From assembly GCA_947494805.1 (NCBI GenBank), contig CANLWK010000007.1, forward strand, positions 86,542 through 150,541: 64,000 nucleotides of DNA. The letters run 5' to 3'. Below are positions 58,183 to 64,000 of this stretch, piece by piece (the stretch's first letter is position 1; each line of letters begins with the position of its first letter). Origin of the DNA: an uncultured Croceitalea sp. Lineage in GTDB: Bacteria > Bacteroidota > Bacteroidia > Flavobacteriales > Flavobacteriaceae. The notes below the pieces were generated by a model. That model was not told where the DNA came from, searched no databases, and was given only the letters and a program-made list of their open reading frames with translations. The translations under genes were made by a program, and so were the position numbers.

Positions 58183-58821
58183 ATGGCAACATTACGATTG
58201 GGCGATACGGCCCCTGATTTTACGGCAGAAACCTCGCAGGGAACTTTAAATTTTTACGATTATCTGGGGGATTCGTGGGGAATTCTTTTTTCACATCCAG
58301 CAGATTTCACGCCTGTTTGTACGACCGAGTTGGGCACTGCGGCCAAATTCAAAGATGAGTTTGACCAGCGCAATGTTAAAATGATGGCATTGAGCGTAGA
58401 CGGGGCAGAGTCACACAATGAATGGATAAAAGATATCAATGAGACACAGCAAACGGTGGTCAACTTTCCGATTGTTGCCGATGAAGATAAAAAAGTCTCA
58501 GATCTATATGACATGATACATCCGAAAGCCGATAACAATCTTACGGTACGTTCGGTCTTCATTGTGGCCCCTGATAAGACCATTAAGTTGATATTGACCT
58601 ATCCTGCCTCTACGGGACGTAATTTTTATGAGCTATTACGTGTCATTGATTCGTTGCAGCTAACGGCCTATCATAAAGTCGCCACACCTGCAAACTGGAA
58701 AAACGGCGAAGATGTGGTCGTGAGTCCGGCCATTCCGACAGCGGAGGCAAAGACCCTTTTTACCAAAGGTGTGGATGAAATCAAACCGTATTTGCGAATG
58801 ACGCCAGACCCCTCACATTAA
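58183..58821 (+). CDS. 1-Cys peroxiredoxin (Prx6 type)
   Basis: A 212-residue peroxide-reducing enzyme. The peroxidatic Cys lies in HPADFTPVCTTELG (about residues 38-51), and the long C-terminal domain with LILTYPASTGRNFYELLRVIDSLQLT is the Prx6 feature. No resolving Cys is seen in the usual place. ATG at 58183 gives family length. Confidence 0.96.
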   Translation: MATLRLGDTAPDFTAETSQGTLNFYDYLGDSWGILFSHPADFTPVCTTELGTAAKFKDEFDQRNVKMMALSVDGAESHNEWIKDINETQQTVVNFPIVADEDKKVSDLYDMIHPKADNNLTVRSVFIVAPDKTIKLILTYPASTGRNFYELLRVIDSLQLTAYHKVATPANWKNGEDVVVSPAIPTAEAKTLFTKGVDEIKPYLRMTPDPSH

Positions 58822-58871
58822 TTTTACATAGACTTTTTATTAAAAAAACCTCATACTGAATATTTTAGCCG

Positions 58872-58879
58872 TATTTTTG
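58872..58879 (+). promoter_or_regulatory. Possible -7 element of the cold-shock gene
   Basis: TATTTTTG matches the Bacteroidota -7 consensus TAnnTTTG, 29 bases before the csp ATG. I see no clean TTTG at the -33 position. The leader between is almost all A and T. Confidence 0.4.
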
Positions 58880-58907
58880 TGCTTTATTTAATTTTTTAAT
58901 TTTTATT

Positions 58908-59102
58908 ATGAGTAAAGGAACAGTAAAATTCTTCAATGATTCAAAAGGCTACGGCTTTATTACTGAAGACGGTTCAAACACAGATCACTTCGTACACATT
59001 TCAGGCTTAGTTGATGAAATTCGTGAAGGTGACGTTGTAGAATTCGAACTACAACAAGGTAAAAAAGGATTGAACGCCGTAAATGTACAAGTTATAGATT
59101 AA
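58908..59102 (+). CDS. Cold-shock domain protein
   Basis: A 64-residue single cold-shock domain (OB fold) that binds single-stranded RNA and DNA. RNP1 KGYGFI and RNP2 DHFVHISG are intact, after GTVKFFND. It is likely a cytoplasmic RNA chaperone. An AT-rich leader precedes it and a strong terminator follows. Confidence 0.97.
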   Translation: MSKGTVKFFNDSKGYGFITEDGSNTDHFVHISGLVDEIREGDVVEFELQQGKKGLNAVNVQVID

Positions 59103-59125
59103 GGTAACAGCACACTTTTTTATAG

Positions 59126-59160
59126 AAAAGCCCCCACATTAATTGTAGGGGCTTTTATTT
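59126..59160 (+). terminator. Terminator after the cold-shock gene
   Basis: AAAAGCCCC (59126-59134) and GGGGCTTTT (59148-59156) with an inner ACA/TGT pairing, followed by ATTTTTTT. Confidence 0.9.
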
Positions 59161-59245
59161 TTTTGTTTGATCTTTACGCAACCATCGCCGCAAACCACAT
59201 CTAAAGTTTAAACAAACTCAGTTTCCCCAATAAATAAAAACAACC

Positions 59246-59332
59246 ATGATAAGTTTTTTCACCATTCTCTTAGCATTGCTTGGTGTCAACCTTTTATTGA
59301 TTGCGTTCAGTGTCAACCGCACCAAAAAATAA
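59246..59332 (+). CDS. Micro membrane protein, 28 residues (copy 1)
   Basis: A 28-codon frame from ATG to TAA. It starts MISFFTILL, has a single hydrophobic helix and ends SVNRTKK, so the C-terminus carries the positive charge. It matches the next small frame at most core positions (FFTILL, LL, NL, SVNR, K), which is strong evidence that both are real. It lies 144 bases after the cold-shock gene and after its terminator. A toxin, a regulator of a membrane complex, or a small structural peptide are all possible. Confidence 0.6.
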   Translation: MISFFTILLALLGVNLLLIAFSVNRTKK

Positions 59333-59415
59333 AAGTAAGATACTAAAGTAGGGTTTTTCACCGTTTGATTGTTACTATAACGTTCCCCAACGGTACTAAA
59401 TAATAACCACGATCG

Positions 59416-59499
59416 ATGAATACCTTCTTTACAATTTTGTTGTTTTTGCTCGCTATCAATCTATTCTTGTTATTGCTGAGCGTTAACCGGGCCAAATAG
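59416..59499 (+). CDS. Micro membrane protein, 27 residues (copy 2)
   Basis: A 27-codon frame from ATG to TAG, starting MNTFFTILL and ending SVNRAK. Pattern shared with copy 1: M-x2-FFTILL-x-LL-x2-NL-x-L-x3-SVNR-x-K, while the other positions differ but stay hydrophobic. Its own hairpin terminator follows at 59503-59530. Codon choices differ between the copies at identical residues, so the pair is not a recent DNA duplicate and has probably been kept by selection. Confidence 0.6.
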   Translation: MNTFFTILLFLLAINLFLLLLSVNRAK

Positions 59500-59502
59500 A
59501 AA

Positions 59503-59532
59503 AGCTCCCTAAAACTTAGGAAGCTTTTTATG
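59503..59532 (+). terminator. Terminator after the second micro membrane protein
   Basis: AAGCTCCCTAA and TTAGGAAGCTT pair around AAC with one mismatch, followed by TTTTATGAT. It begins 3-4 bases after the stop codon at 59499. Confidence 0.75.
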
Positions 59533-59603
59533 ATATCTTTTTTGAAGTTACTTGCTTTTCGCAAGTGACGACCCTATACGACACCCGTCAATTCGGCATC
59601 AAG

Positions 59604-59632
59604 CCCTTCGACTCCGCTCAGGATAACAGTGA
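59604..59632. repeat. Copy of a dispersed intergenic sequence
   Basis: The stretch CCCTTCGACTCCGCTCAGG followed by ATAACAGTGA matches a motif I know as recurring between genes in many Bacteroidota genomes. Only one copy is in this window, so its repeat status here is from memory, not from the sequence. It lies just after the isomerase stop, on the opposite side. Confidence 0.45.
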
Positions 59633-59657
59633 ATTGGTAATCGCAACAATTGCTTTT

Positions 59658-60590
59658 CTAATTAACGCCCATCAATTCAACATCGAATATCAGCGTAGCA
59701 TCTGGTGGAATCACACCTCCTGCACCTGCACTGCCATACGCCAAGTGCGAAGGAATTACAAAACGTGCCTTATCCCCCACTTTTAAAAGTGCGATACCTT
59801 CATCCCAACCAGAGATTACCTGACCGACGCCCAACTGAAAGTCAATGGGCTGGTTTCTTTTGAACGATGAATCAAAAACCTGTCCGTTTGGTAAACTGCC
59901 CTCATAGTGCACGGATACTTTTTTGCCCTTTTCAGCCTTGGTGCCCGAACCTTCTTGAATCAATTTATATCGGAGCCCTGAATCGGTCTTTTCAAAGCCT
60001 GTTGCCAGTTTTTCCATTTCGGCCTCAGCTTGGGCCTTTTGTTCTGCAATACGTTTTTCGCGCGCGCCCTCAAAGGTTCTGAAAGCTTCAACTGCATTAA
60101 ACCCTTCGGCTTCGGCACCTACACGTACGATCTCAAGGCTTTCAATGGCATCACCTTGAGCAATGGTATCGACCACCTCTTGCCCGTGTGCCACATGACC
60201 AAAAACGGTATGTTTGTTGTCTAACCACGGCGTGGGCACATGGGTGATAAAAAATTGGCTGCCGTTGGTTCCGGGACCAGCATTGGCCATAGAAAGTACA
60301 CCGGGCTCAGCATGGTTCAATTCAGGGTGAAATTCATCATCAAACTGGTATCCAGGGCTACCGGTACCGGTACCTTGTGGACAGCCGCCTTGAATCATAA
60401 AATCAGGAATGACCCTGTGGAACTTGAGTCCGTCATAATACGGGTTGCCCTGAGGCTTGGCACCGTTCTCCATAGTACCCTCAGCGAGCGCCACAAAGTT
60501 GCCTACCGTCCCTGGGGTTTTATCATGGGTCAGTTTTACTAAAATCTCACCTTTTGTTGTATTGAATTTTGCGTAGATTCCGTCTTGCAT
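59658..60590 (-). CDS. Fused cyclophilin-FKBP peptidyl-prolyl isomerase
   Basis: A 310-residue cytoplasmic protein with two isomerase domains. Residues about 5-165 are cyclophilin (FHRVIPDFMIQGG, GSQFFITHVPTPWLDNKHTVFG). After a charged linker (about 165-195), residues about 200-310 are FKBP (VSVHYEGSLPNGQVFDSSF, VISGWDEGIALLKVGDKARF, AYGSAGAGGVIPPDATL). Such fusions occur in several Bacteroidota. Both active sites look intact. It lies 67 bases downstream of the integrase gene on the same strand. Confidence 0.95.
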   Translation of the reverse strand: MQDGIYAKFNTTKGEILVKLTHDKTPGTVGNFVALAEGTMENGAKPQGNPYYDGLKFHRVIPDFMIQGGCPQGTGTGSPGYQFDDEFHPELNHAEPGVLSMANAGPGTNGSQFFITHVPTPWLDNKHTVFGHVAHGQEVVDTIAQGDAIESLEIVRVGAEAEGFNAVEAFRTFEGAREKRIAEQKAQAEAEMEKLATGFEKTDSGLRYKLIQEGSGTKAEKGKKVSVHYEGSLPNGQVFDSSFKRNQPIDFQLGVGQVISGWDEGIALLKVGDKARFVIPSHLAYGSAGAGGVIPPDATLIFDVELMGVN

Positions 60591-60657
60591 GTTCTATTTT
60601 TTAGAGCCGCAAAGGTAATTCTTTTGGGTTGTTCTAAAAAGTATTTGGGCATACGCT

Positions 60658-61725
60658 TTAGAGGGTATCCAACGGACTTTTCACCTTGGCAATGCTTTGT
60701 GGGGTAACCTTGGTGTACAATTGGGTTGTCTTAATAGAGTTATGGCCCAATAGCTCTTGAATAAACCGCATATCTGCGCCGGCTTCGAGCAGGTGTGTCG
60801 CATAACTGTGACGAAGCCCATGAATACCGATTTCTTTATTGATTCCTGCTTTTTGCATCGCCCGCTTGAACACTTGTTGCAGGCTTGATTTTGCATAGGG
60901 CCCGCCATATTGCCCTTCCAACAGGTATTCTTTAGGTTTGTATTTGATGTAATATGCCCGTAGCAATGGCAACAACGTTTCTGGCAGCGGAACATAGCGG
61001 TCTTTCTTTCCCTTCGCCGCTCTAACATGTACCGTCATTCGTTTGCTATCAATATCAACAATCTTAATATTGACCATCTCTGAAACCCGTAACCCCATGC
61101 CGTATGAGAGTTGAAGCCCTAGTACATGTTTCATGTTTTTAGTGACCTTAAACAATCTCTTCACTTCTGATTTTCCCAACATTTTTGGTAAGGTCATTGG
61201 TTTTTTTGGCCGCGGAATATCAAAAAACATTCTTGGTCTGTGCAAGACCTGTTCAAAGAAAAATTTAATGGCATTGATCTTACCATTGATTTTACGTTCG
61301 CCCATTTGACCATGGTCGATGCAAAATAAAAAGTAATCTTTGAGTCGTTTTGCATTTAGTTGATGAACAGAGTAACCGCCCAACAATTTTAACAAGTGCT
61401 CAAATTCAGCGAGATAGATACGTACCGTACTTTGACTATACCCTTTTAACTTTAATTGTTTGTGCATGTTGAGATATGCCTGTTGGTTTATAGGGTGAAT
61501 TTGTGCGGTCTTCTTAAGTATTGATGGATGCTGTGCCATACCAAGTTCACGACGAACGGCAGGAAGGTCTGGCAAGTACCATGACTTTTTGGTGGCGCTC
61601 CATTTTGCAGATGAAAATCTTTTGCGCAATTTGGTCTGTAGCACTTTATTGTAAGGAAATTGAATCAAGATGATTTTTTTACCTCTATGATTGTCGGGTA
61701 CGAACGTATAGTTAGCGAAGTTCAT
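60658..61725 (-). CDS. Integron-integrase-like tyrosine recombinase with extra N-terminal domain
   Basis: A 355-residue recombinase. Catalytic residues are Arg213 (GLRVSE), Lys238, His302 and Arg305 (HGLRHSYATH), His328 (LLGHNS) and Tyr337 (QLYTKV). A SAM-like core-binding domain spans about 75-165. The protein ends VKSPLDTL, like the end of class 1 IntI (RSPLDAL). The IntI-specific insert before the HxxR box is missing: only 64 residues separate Lys238 and His302. Residues about 5-62 form an added domain (ILIQFPYNKVLQTKLRK, AKWSATKKSWYLP) that resembles the HARP domain of annealing helicases (inference). ATG at 61725 is five bases from a perfect inverted repeat. It reads away from the cassette array, as in integrons. 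Confidence 0.92.
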   Translation of the reverse strand: MNFANYTFVPDNHRGKKIILIQFPYNKVLQTKLRKRFSSAKWSATKKSWYLPDLPAVRRELGMAQHPSILKKTAQIHPINQQAYLNMHKQLKLKGYSQSTVRIYLAEFEHLLKLLGGYSVHQLNAKRLKDYFLFCIDHGQMGERKINGKINAIKFFFEQVLHRPRMFFDIPRPKKPMTLPKMLGKSEVKRLFKVTKNMKHVLGLQLSYGMGLRVSEMVNIKIVDIDSKRMTVHVRAAKGKKDRYVPLPETLLPLLRAYYIKYKPKEYLLEGQYGGPYAKSSLQQVFKRAMQKAGINKEIGIHGLRHSYATHLLEAGADMRFIQELLGHNSIKTTQLYTKVTPQSIAKVKSPLDTL

Positions 61726-61875
61726 ACGTGTATTTTGTATAACATAATGGTTAGAATAACAACAATGTTATACAAAATACCTGACATCTAAAAATTTGCC
61801 AACCCTTTGTTGATGGGTTTTAAGCCAGAACTGTTATCTTAGATTCAACTAACATAAATACCATGTTATTTATGT
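61726..61875. promoter_or_regulatory. attI-like region between integrase and first cassette
   Basis: 150 bases. Next to the integrase start is a perfect 16-base inverted repeat (61730-61745 and 61765-61780). Next to the first junction is a 9-base inverted repeat, ACATAAATA (61852-61860) and TATTTATGT (61867-61875), ending exactly at the G of 61876. A weak promoter-like pair toward the cassettes (GTTG at 61809, TATCTTAG at 61835) is possible but the spacing is poor. Confidence 0.55.
61730..61780. repeat. Perfect 16-base inverted repeat before the integrase gene
   Basis: GTATTTTGTATAACAT at 61730-61745 and its exact reverse complement at 61765-61780, with a 19-base spacer. The integrase ATG is at 61723-61725. 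The arm contains TGTATAAC, also found in the third attC-like site (63818-63825). It may bind the integrase, a repressor, or form a leader-RNA hairpin. Confidence 0.85.
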
Positions 61876-62147
61876 GATGGTGCAGCATTCGCCTGCGGCG
61901 AACAAAATTGCTCCATGCTTCGCATTCCCGCCCTTTTGCAAGGCTGCCCCATCGAGAGGGCTACACCAAATTGCCAGAACCGTAGGATAAGGGACCTATA
62001 AAACAACACCGCCGCTACGGCAGAAAACAACGCTAACACATCACCGGCTAAACGCAATTTGGCACGGCCACATCAGTCTTTATGATTTTATGTAACTTTC
62101 AGTCACAACAAACATAAATCCTGGGCCGCACTGCGCGTAGCCCTCTC
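61876..62147 (+). mobile_element. Cassette 0, without a convincing ORF
   Basis: Starts GATGGTGCAGC. Its partner GCTGCCCCATC (10 of 11 complementary) begins the attC-like part only 67 bases later, leaving no room for a gene. The lead has a hairpin TTCGCC-TGC-GGCGAA. A minus-strand open frame (61866-62057) crosses the junction and looks like chance. The first 65 bases recur exactly at 63936-64000. Confidence 0.65.
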
Positions 62148-62156
62148 GTTGTAAGC
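61943..62156 (+). other. attC-like site 0
   Basis: Outer pair: GCTGCCCCATC (61943-61953) against the unit's left end. Inner pair: GAGAGGGCTAC (61954-61964) and GTAGCCCTCTC (62137-62147), perfect 11 bases. Next pair inward: CCAAATTGC (61966-61974) and GCAATTTGG (62053-62061), perfect. The core G of the next unit follows at 62148. At about 205 bases it is longer than the other two sites. Confidence 0.7.
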
Positions 62157-62867
62157 AATTTGACAAAATGAAGAACTTATTAATATTATTTTTAGCCTTA
62201 ACAGTAAATTTAAGTTGCGCTCAAAAAACATCGGATGATGTAAAGGCTGTATTCAATCATTTTCAAAGTTTAACTGAAAACAAAAATTACGATGAATACT
62301 TCGATTACTATTATAGCGGATTTTTGAAAATTGTACCTAAATCTGAATTGCTAAAGGATTTGGAGAAATTAAACAGCAATGAAAATTATGAATATCAAGT
62401 TAAAGACTCAAAAATAATTTCAGTTACAAAAGTCATTGAAAAGGATAATATAAAGTATGCTTTAATTAAATACGGAGGAAACACACATATTAAATTTAAT
62501 GATAATAGTGACAAGGAAATGATTGAACTAATTAAACAAAATGTTCAAAATACTTACGGAGAAAAATACTCATACTCTGAATTAAACAAAGAGATAGTTT
62601 TTTATAAAGACCAAGAAATGATTGGAATAACTGAAAATGGTTGGAAATTCTTTCCATATTCTGAAAGATTGGAATCTGTTATCGGTACATTAATTCCGAA
62701 AGAAGTCCTAAAAGAATTATTAACTGAAAGAAAATAAAAACTGCTTACAACAATGGCTATAAGTAATTGCTTGTTCTTGCCTACTTCTGAAAATCCTCGC
62801 GGATTTTCAGTTTGGTGTGTACTTGCAAAGTTTAGTGCTAAACCACGCAACTACTCATAGCCAGACC
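62148..62867 (+). mobile_element. Cassette 1
   Basis: Left end GTTGTAAGCA (62148-62157) is exactly complementary to TGCTTACAAC at 62742-62751, just after the ORF stop. One ORF (62168-62737) fills the unit, with 20 bases before its ATG and four bases between its stop and the attC-like site. This is the compact layout of an integron cassette. Confidence 0.75.
62168..62737 (+). CDS. Cassette 1 ORF: putative lipoprotein of unknown function
   Basis: A 189-residue protein. MKNLLILFLALTVNLSCAQK is a signal with a lipobox-like LSC (Cys17). The mature part begins with a helical segment (VKAVFNHFQSLTENKNYDEYFDYY), then alternating strands (SKIISVTKVIEKDNIKYALIKY, ENGWKFFP), which recalls the NTF2-like fold (inference). 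Codon use is strongly A/T, unlike the neighbouring chromosomal genes, which points to transfer. No named family is recognised. Confidence 0.82.
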   Translation: MKNLLILFLALTVNLSCAQKTSDDVKAVFNHFQSLTENKNYDEYFDYYYSGFLKIVPKSELLKDLEKLNSNENYEYQVKDSKIISVTKVIEKDNIKYALIKYGGNTHIKFNDNSDKEMIELIKQNVQNTYGEKYSYSELNKEIVFYKDQEMIGITENGWKFFPYSERLESVIGTLIPKEVLKELLTERK

Positions 62868-62876
62868 GTTAGCCAC
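62742..62876 (+). other. attC-like site 1
   Basis: R''-like TGCTTACAAC (62742-62751), then a 17-base arm (62754-62770, TGGCTATAAGTAATTGC) pairing with 62847-62863 (GCAACTACTCATAGCCA) with two mismatches, then GACC and the core GTTAGCCAC (62868-62876). Inside are two more hairpins: CTGAAAATCC/GGATTTTCAG (62787-62810, loop TCGC) and GTTTAG/CTAAAC (62830-62843). Total about 130 bases, the size of Vibrio repeats. Confidence 0.78.
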
Positions 62877-63935
62877 AATACCCAAAAACTCACTTCAAAA
62901 TTGGAAATTGATTTAAAAACTTTTACTGCACTTAAGGAATTACATCTGATTAATTCTGTTCCAGCAACATTTGAAAGTTTAGAATTAATTTCCAAAGCAA
63001 ATACTGAACTAATTCAATCTATCTACGACTCGAAACCTAACCTTGGAGAGGGAGAAGTGTTTATAGAAACTTTATCATTTAAAATTCTACTAACCACAAA
63101 GAGTATTATCGAATTGGGGAAAGGAACAAAAGTTTCTGCATTAACGAAAGATAGTAATGTGAAATTATTAGATTTTTCTTCAATCAATATTTTAGCTCGC
63201 TCAATAATAGAAGCTTTTTTAACCCTAGAATATCTTTTTTTCAATGACTTGAGTATTGAGGAAAGGAATTTCAGATTTTATATTTGGCAGATTTCAGGTT
63301 ATAAAGCAAGGCAAAGTTTTTTTAATGAGAGAGGAATAATGAAAGAGAATATCAATGAAAAGCTGAATTCGGAATTAGAAGAAATAAAAAGATTGAAAAC
63401 AATAATTGAACAATCACCTTATTATGAAAATTTAGGAAAACAAAGCTTATGGAAATTAGATACTTTCGGACTTCCAAGATTAGTAAGTTGGATAAAGTTA
63501 TTAAAGCAAAGTATTTTAAAAACATCAATGTTTGAGCTTTCATATAAACTGTATTCAAATTATGCTCATTCTGAATTTATTTCTCTAATCCAAATGAATG
63601 GTGCAGAAACTATGAATAAAGGCTCAAAAGAAAATGACCTTTCCTTATTAAATTCTTTGAGAGTAGTAAAAATGATAAATTGTATTGCGATTGTAGGTTT
63701 AAAAAATAAATTTGATTTTGCTTCTAAAGTATTTGAACAATATGACGAAGAAACGAAATCAATAATCCTGTTTTGGAATAAATTTGGAACTGAATAAAAA
63801 AGTACAGTGGCTAACAATGTATAACCGCAATTACGGCGGATTCGACTACGCCCGAATCCACTCGAAATTGCTAAGGTCTGTGCTTAACCGAAAAGTCTGC
63901 GTATATTAACCCGTAACTGACGGTTATACGAGACC
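62868..63935 (+). mobile_element. Cassette 2
   Basis: Left end GTTAGCCAC (62868-62876) is exactly complementary to GTGGCTAAC at 63807-63815, nine bases after the ORF stop. One AT-rich ORF fills the unit. Confidence 0.75.
62901..63797 (+). CDS. Cassette 2 ORF: DUF5677-like protein of unknown function
   Basis: About 298 residues, mainly helical, no signal peptide. SINILARSIIEAFLTLEYLF, FRFYIWQISGYKARQ and LSYKLYSNYAHSEFIS resemble the pattern of DUF5677 proteins (moderate to low certainty), often found in mobile regions and of unknown role. The frame is open back to a GTG at 62817, but that lies in the previous cassette's attC-like site. A start inside the cassette is needed, and TTG at 62901 is the first candidate after the junction at 62868. 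Strong A/T codon bias. Confidence 0.75.
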   Translation: MEIDLKTFTALKELHLINSVPATFESLELISKANTELIQSIYDSKPNLGEGEVFIETLSFKILLTTKSIIELGKGTKVSALTKDSNVKLLDFSSINILARSIIEAFLTLEYLFFNDLSIEERNFRFYIWQISGYKARQSFFNERGIMKENINEKLNSELEEIKRLKTIIEQSPYYENLGKQSLWKLDTFGLPRLVSWIKLLKQSILKTSMFELSYKLYSNYAHSEFISLIQMNGAETMNKGSKENDLSLLNSLRVVKMINCIAIVGLKNKFDFASKVFEQYDEETKSIILFWNKFGTE

Positions 63936-63946
63936 GATGGTGCAGC
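63807..63946 (+). other. attC-like site 2
   Basis: R''-like GTGGCTAAC (63807-63815), then 63819-63836 pairing with 63911-63929 (GTATAACCG / CGGTTATAC core perfect; one bulge and one mismatch further in), then CGAGACC and the core GATGGTGCAGC from 63936. An inner hairpin GGATTCG/CGAATCC spans 63838-63859. The primary sequence is unlike site 1; the fold is alike. Confidence 0.75.
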
Positions 63947-64000
63947 ATTCGCCTGCGGCGAACAAAATTGCTCCATGCTTCGCATTCCCGCCCTTTTGCA
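63936..64000 (+). mobile_element. Start of a second copy of cassette 0 (cut by the window)
   Basis: The last 65 bases are identical to 61876-61940, and both begin at a unit junction. This suggests the ORF-less cassette has been inserted twice or duplicated. Confidence 0.8.

Larger units (their letters stand above)
60658..64000. mobile_element. Integron-like element: integrase, attI-like region and cassette array (runs past the window)
   Basis: The integrase (minus strand) and ORF-bearing units (plus strand) are arranged head to head around 61726-61875. Four unit junctions, each a G followed by the first base of a unit, are visible at 61876, 62148, 62868 and 63936. Each complete unit has its first 9-11 bases repeated as reverse complement at the start of a large hairpin, after the ORF where one is present. 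The units are AT-rich in their ORFs: line 62281-62340 has 16 G or C in 60, against 29 in 60 for 60841-60900 in the integrase. Confidence 0.75.

Noticed and set aside
61866-62057. Minus-strand frame of 63 codons in cassette 0
   Set aside because: It crosses the unit junction at 61876, overlaps paired arms of the attC-like site and is not protein-like.
62817-62900. Upstream extension of the cassette 2 ORF to a GTG
   Set aside because: It would lie in the attC-like site of the previous cassette; a mobile unit should carry its own start.
1-64000. CRISPR arrays, tRNA or rRNA genes
   Set aside because: I found no regularly spaced repeats with spacers, no cloverleaf-like gene and no rRNA-like stretch in the gaps I read.

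Overview
The window looks like chromosome from a marine member of the Flavobacteriaceae (Bacteroidota). The grounds are type IX secretion/gliding adhesin proteins with SprB-like repeats and a type B sorting domain, LytS/LytTR signalling, the DUF4856-imelysin-HTTM-TonB receptor iron locus, a cyclophilin-FKBP fusion, a long NusB, no Shine-Dalgarno-like spacing before genes, and frequent TTG starts. The genus cannot be fixed from the sequence alone. I see no rRNA, tRNA, CRISPR array or complete insertion sequence.

Layout. 1-1335: the tail of an unknown gene, a 7-base tandem repeat and a kinase-like protein. 1593-17325: two secreted surface proteins that share a long N-terminal half. One is a giant 4103-residue SprB-type adhesin with a type IX sorting domain; the other is a 1073-residue paralogue without one. 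17418-19158: an ABC exporter pair. 19318-31490: housekeeping and stress genes (uvrB, hsp20, sucC, a Lon-N protein, lysA), secreted proteins (thioredoxin-like, serine hydrolase, ankyrin) and a LytS/LytTR two-component pair. 31498-41113: a DUF819 membrane protein, guaB, then the four-gene iron-uptake operon and a divergent small gene sharing a control region with two near-palindromes. 41110-58821: mixed metabolic and envelope genes (HMG-CoA lyase, LysE, pyrD, pepT, nusB/DUF1573/yajC, an ABC exporter, a Pur-alpha-like protein, acyltransferase plus BASS transporter, peroxiredoxin). 58908-60590: a cold-shock gene, two tandem membrane peptides of 28 and 27 residues that ordinary gene callers would miss, and a fused peptidyl-prolyl isomerase.

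The most interesting part is the end, 60658-64000. A tyrosine recombinase with IntI-like catalytic and C-terminal features, plus an extra N-terminal domain that resembles HARP, reads away from a run of mobile-cassette-like units. Each unit begins right after a G. Its first 9-11 bases are repeated as the reverse complement downstream, at the start of a large imperfect hairpin. In the two ORF-bearing units this lies just after the ORF. That is the architecture of an integron (integrase, attI, cassettes each ending in a structured attC). The attC-like sites share structure rather than sequence. Two units carry AT-rich ORFs of unknown function. A third unit has no convincing ORF and its beginning recurs, identical over 65 bases, as the next unit at the window edge. 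I infer an integron-like gene-capture system of a kind not normally associated with Bacteroidota.

Elsewhere the genes mostly act independently. Clear working groups are the ABC pair (17418-19158), the two-component pair (29701-31490), the iron locus (34268-40575), nusB-DUF1573-yajC (48140-49914) and the transporter-acyltransferase pair joined by a TTGA overlap (52613-54567).
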